From contig JBBMOA010000012.1 of NCBI GenBank assembly GCA_037954235.1, positions 1,502,001 to 1,566,000 of the forward strand: a stretch of 64,000 nt of DNA. Direction: 5' to 3'. This document shows positions 57,201 to 63,200 of the stretch, in pieces. A program made the translations under genes and the position numbers. How positions within the stretch are numbered: position 1 is the first letter of the stretch; every line of letters starts with the position of its first letter. The stretch comes from Aulostomus chinensis (lineage: Eukaryota; Chordata; Actinopteri; Syngnathiformes; Aulostomidae). The notes beneath the pieces are model-generated. The model was not told the DNA's origin, did no database searches, and saw only the letters and a program-made list of their open reading frames with translations.

Positions 57201-60200
57201 CGGCAGAGGCAGTGAAGACATTGTCTCCCAAGTACTGGAGAGCTGCTCCGGTGTTGAGGGGACTACCGCCTTTGTGCCTCATTCCTCTGACAGTGTCAAG
57301 GATCTGACCTTTGCTGGTGTACGTGTTCAGATAGAACTGGACTGTTGGATCTCGGCTGTACTGAACCACTGAGACACGGTCTTTGTTGTCATCCACACTA
57401 AGTGTCTCTACGACTCTTTGGACAAAGTCTCGCATTGCTGGGAATCCACTTCTAGTTCCATCAGATCCATCCAACAAGAACACAACATCCTTTCCTTCTG
57501 GTCGTCTGTCAACTAGGGTGCAAACAGTGTCAAAATATGAGGTTCTTATGTCAAACGTTTTGTGTGTCAACGTCACATGGTGAACGCTGACCCAACTGTT
57601 TCCAATTTACTCTTTTCATTCAAGTAAAACTGCCTTCTTGGAGCGGCTGTGGCTGACATCAACTTGAAAAAATACACTTGAGCATAGTACGCTTGGCATC
57701 CTACCATGATATTGCAAAGTAAACATTTCTTACCAGTCACTGTTGGTGGCATGGGTGAGACCCTAACAGGCACTTTGCTCATGACAGAGGAGAGCTTTTC
57801 CTGGATCCTGGGGAGGTCATTGAAGTCAGTAACTGACAGAGCATAAGTCGGGTCATAGGATATCTTCTGCAGCTCTCTGCTGTCAGAGCTCCCTGTTCCG
57901 ATGCCAATCACAACGATGCCTTGCCGTTTGAGGGCAGAGGCTGGGGTGTCTACGCTGTCAAAAGACCTCCCACCATTTAGCAGGATCAAGAACTGCGGAA
58001 CACCTTCCAGGTGCCGACTCCCGGCAGAAGTGTTTGTAAAGATTTTGTTCCTGACATATTGCAGGGCTGCCCCGGTGTTGAGGGGTCTGCCTCCTCTGTG
58101 TCTCAACCCTCTGACAGAATCTGCAATATTCTCTTTTGTGGTGTAAGTGTTGAGATAGAAATTGACCTCTGCATCTCTGCCATACTGGACCACAGAGACG
58201 CGGTCTTTGTTCTCTCCGATATTGAGTTTCTGCACCACTTTCTCAACAAAATCTCGCATGGCCGGGAAGCCATTCCTTGTGCCATCAGAACCATCCAGAA
58301 GGAAAACCACATCCTTTTTGTCAGTGTCAACTGAGAAAAGACAGCAGGAAAAGACATAAGAAAAAACCCTTTGCAGACTCGACACTTGAGGAGTTTTTTT
58401 CTCCACATGTTAGTATAGTCTTTGGACATGCCAGGGCTGCTTCATGCGATTTAAAAATCACAGAGGGAACAGTAACACCTGTCTTTTATAGGAACATATG
58501 AAGCTACACTAATACCATGCATCACTTTTTTGACTTATGAAGGTATAACAAGTCTGGTTGCCTTTAAATGCCAGAAAGAAGCTGGACTTGTGAACATACC
58601 CAATACAGTTGGTGATTCTGGGGTGACTTCAACAACTGCGTCCTCCACAGAGGACTGAAGTTCTTGTTGGACACTGGGAAGGTCTGTGAATTCAGACACC
58701 GATAGAACATAACTGGGATCGTGGGATATCTTCTGCAGTTCTCTGCTGTCAGAGTTTCTGGTTCCAATCACAAAGGTCAAGACTCCAAGCTGTTTGAGAG
58801 CAGAAGCTGGTGCGTCGACACTGTCAAAAGACCTTCCACCACTTAAGAGTATTAGGACCTGCGGAACTTGTTGATCGCGCCTGCTTCCGGCAGAGGCAGT
58901 GAAGACATTGTCTCCCAAGTACTGGAGAGCTGCTCCGGTGTTGAGGGGACTACCGCCTTTGTGCCTCATTCCTCTGACAGTGTCAAGGATCTGACCTTTG
59001 CTGGTGTACGTGTTCAGATAGAACTGGACTGTTGGATCTCGGCTGTACTGAACCACTGAGACACGGTCTTTGTTGTCATCCACACTAAGTGTCTCTACGA
59101 CTCTTTGGACAAAGTCTCGCATTGCTGGGAATCCACTTCTAGTTCCATCAGATCCATCCAACAAGAAAACAACATCCTTTCCTTCTGGTCGTCTGTCAAC
59201 TAGGGTGCAAACAGTGTCAAAATATGAGGTTCTTATGTCAAACGTTTTGTGTGTCAACGTCACATGGTGAACGCTGACCCAACTGTTTCCAATTTACTCT
59301 TTTCATTCAAGTAAAACTGCCTTCTTGGAGCGGCTGTGGCTGACATCAACTTGAAAAAATACACTTGAGCATAGTACGCTTGGCATCCTACCATGATATT
59401 GCAAAGTAAACATTTCTTACCAGTCACTGTTGGTGGCATGGGTGAGACCCTAACAGGCACTTTGCTCATGACAGAGGAGAGCTTTTCCTGGATCCTGGGG
59501 AGGTCATTGAAGTCAGTAACTGACAGAGCATAAGTCGGGTCATAGGATATCTTCTGCAGCTCTCTGCTGTCAGAGCTCCCTGTTCCGATGCCAATCACAA
59601 CGATGCCTTGCCGTTTGAGGGCAGAGGCTGGGGTGTCTACGCTGTCAAAAGACCTCCCACCATTTAGCAGGATCAAGAACTGCGGAACACCTTCCAGGTG
59701 CCGACTCCCGGCAGAAGTGTTTGTAAAGATTTTGTTCCTGACGTATTGCAGGGCTGCCCCGGTGTTGAGGGGTCTGCCTCCTCTGTGTCTCAACCCTCTG
59801 ACAGAATCTGCAATATTCTCTTTTGTGGTGTAAGTGTTGAGATAGAAATTGACCTCTGCATCTCTGCCATACTGGACCACAGAGACGCGGTCTTTGTTCT
59901 CTCCGATATTGAGTTTCTGCACCACTTTCTCAACAAAATCTCGCATGGCCGGGAAGCCATTCCTTGTGCCATCAGAACCATCCAGAAGGAAAACCACATC
60001 CTTTTTGTCAGTGTCAACTGAGAAAAGACAGCAGGAAAAGACATAAGAAAACACCCTTTGCAGACTCGACACTTGAGGAGTTTTTTTCTCCACGTTAGTA
60101 TAGTCTTTGGACATGCCAGGGCTGCTTCATGCGATTTAAAAATCACAGAGGGAACAGTAACACCTGTCTTTTATGGGAACATATGAAGCTACACTAATAC

Positions 60201-63200
60201 CATGCATCACTTTTTTGACTTATGAAGGTATAACAAGTCTGGTTGCCTTTAAATGCCAGAAAGAAGCTGGACTTGTGAACATACCCAATACAGTTGGTGA
60301 TTCTGGGGTGACTTCAACAACTGCGTCCTCCACAGAGGACTGAAGTTCTTGTTGGACACTGGGAAGGTCTGTGAATTCAGATACCGATAGAACATAACTG
60401 GGATCGTGGGATATCTTCTGCAGTTCTCTGCTGTCAGAGTTTCTGGTTCCAATCACAAAGGTCAAGACTCCAAGCTGTTTGAGAGCAGAAGCTGGTGCGT
60501 CGACACTGTCAAAAGACCTTCCACCACTTAAGAGTATTAGGACCTGCGGAACTTGTTGATCGCGCCTGCTTCCGGCAGAGGCAGTGAAGACATTGTCTCC
60601 CAAGTACTGGAGAGCTGCTCCGGTGTTGAGGGGACTACCGCCTTTGTGCCTCATTCCTCTGACAGTGTCAAGGATCTGACCTTTGCTGGTGTACGTGTTC
60701 AGATAGAACTGGACTGTTGGATCTCGGCTGTACTGAACCACTGAGACACGGTCTTTGTTGTCATCCACACTAAGTGTCTCTACGACTCTTTGGACAAAGT
60801 CTCGCATTGCTGGGAATCCACTTCTAGTTCCATCAGATCCATCCAACAAGAACACAACATCCTTTCCTTCTGGTCGTCTGTCAACTAGGGTGCAAACAGT
60901 GTCAAAATATGAGGTTCTTATGTCAAACGTTTTGTGTGTCAACGTCACATGGTGAACGCTGACCCAACTGTTTCCAATTTACTCTTTTCATTCAAGTAAA
61001 ACTGCCTTCTTGGAGCGGCTGTGGCTGACATCAACTTGAAAAAATACACTTGAGCATAGTACGCTTGGCATCCTACCATGATATTGCAAAGTAAACATTT
61101 CTTACCAGTCACTGTTGGTGGCATGGGTGAGACCCTAACAGGCACTTTGCTCATGACAGAGGAGAGCTTTTCCTTGATCCTGGGGAGGTCATTGAAGTCA
61201 GTAACTGACAGAGCATAAGTCGGGTCATAGGATATCTTCTGCAGCTCTCTGCTGTCAGAGCTCCCTGTTCCGATGCCAATCACAACGATGCCTTGCCGTT
61301 TGAGGGCAGAGGCTGGAGTGTCTACGCTGTCAAAAGACCTCCCACCATTTAGCAGGATCAAGAACTGCGGAACACCTTCCAGGTGCCGACTCCCGGCAGA
61401 AGTGTTTGTAAAGATTTTGTTCCTGACGTATTGCAGGGCTGCCCCGGTGTTGAGGGGTCTGCCTCCTCTGTGTCTCAACCCTCTGACAGAATCTGCAATA
61501 TTCTCTTTTGTGGTGTAAGTGTTGAGATAGAAATTGACCTCTGCATCTCTGCCATACTGGACCACAGAGACGCGGTCTTTGTTCTCTCCGATATTGAGTT
61601 TCTGCACCACTTTCTCAACAAAATCTCGCATGGCCGGGAAGCCATTCCTTGTGCCATCAGAACCATCCAGAAGGAAAACCACATCCTTTTTGTCAGTGTC
61701 AACTGAGAAAAGACAGCAGGAAAAGACATAAGAAAACACCCTTTGCAGACTCGACACTTGAGGAGTTTTTTTCTCCACATGTTAGTATTGTCTTTGGACA
61801 TGCCAGGGCTGCTTCATGCGATTTAAAAATCACAGAGGGAACAGGAACACCTGTCTTTTATAGGAACATATGAAGCTACACTAATACCATGCATCACTTT
61901 TTTGACTTATGAAGGTATAACAAGTCTGGTTGCCTTTAAATGCCAGAAAGAAGCTGGACTTGTGAACATACCCAATACAGTTGGTGATTCTGGGGTGACT
62001 TCAACAACTGCGTCCTCCACAGAGGACTGAAGTTCTTGTTGGACACTGGGAAGGTCTGTGAATTCAGATACCGATAGAACATAACTGGGATCGTGGGATA
62101 TCTTCTGCAGTTCTCTGCTGTCAGAGTTTCTGGTTCCAATCACAAAGGTCAAGACTCCAAGCTGTTTGAGAGCAGAAGCTGGTGCGTCGACACTGTCAAA
62201 AGACCTTCCACCACTTAAGAGTATTAGGACCTGCGGAACTTGTTGATCGCGCCTGCTTCCGGCAGAGGCAGTGAAGACATTGTCTCCCAAGTACTGGAGA
62301 GCTGCTCCGGTGTTGAGGGGACTACCGCCTTTGTGCCTCATTCCTCTGACAGTGTCAAGGATCTGACCTTTGCTGGTGTACGTGTTCAGATAGAACTGGA
62401 CTGTTGGATCTCGGCTGTACTGAACCACTGAGACACGGTCTTTGTTGTCATCCACACTAAGTGTCTCGACGACTCTTTGGACAAAGTCTCGCATTGCTGG
62501 GAATCCACTTCTAGTTCCATCAGATCCATCCAACAAGAACACAACATCCTTTCCTTCTGGTCGTCTGTCAACTAGGGTGCAAACAGTGTCAAAATATGAG
62601 GTTCTTATGTCAAACGTTTTGTGTGTCAACGTCACATGGTGAACGCTGACCCAACTGTTTCCAATTTACTCTTTTCATTCAAGTAAAACTACCTTCTTGG
62701 AGCGGCTGTGGCTGACATCAACTTGAAAAAATACACTTGAGCATAGTACGCTTGGCATCCTACCATGATATTGCAAAGTAAACATTTCTTACCAGTCACT
62801 GTTGGTGGCATGGGTGAGACCCTAACAGGCACTTTGCTCATGACAGAGGAGAGCTTTTCCTGGATCCTGGGGAGGTCATTGAAGTCAGTAACTGACAGAG
62901 CATAAGTCGGGTCATAGGATATCTTCTGCAGCTCTCTGCTGTCAGAGCTCCCTGTTCCGATGCCAATCACAACGATGCCTTGCCGTTTGAGGGCAGAGGC
63001 TGGGGTGTCTACGCTGTCAAAAGACCTCCCACCATTTAGCAGGATCAAGAACTGCGGAACACCTTCCAGGTGCCGACTCCCGGCAGAAGTGTTTGTAAAG
63101 ATTTTGTTCCTGACGTATTGCAGGGCTGCCCCGGTGTTGAGGGGTCTGCCTCCTCTGTATCTCAACCCTCTGACAGAATCTGCAATATTCTCTTTTGTGG

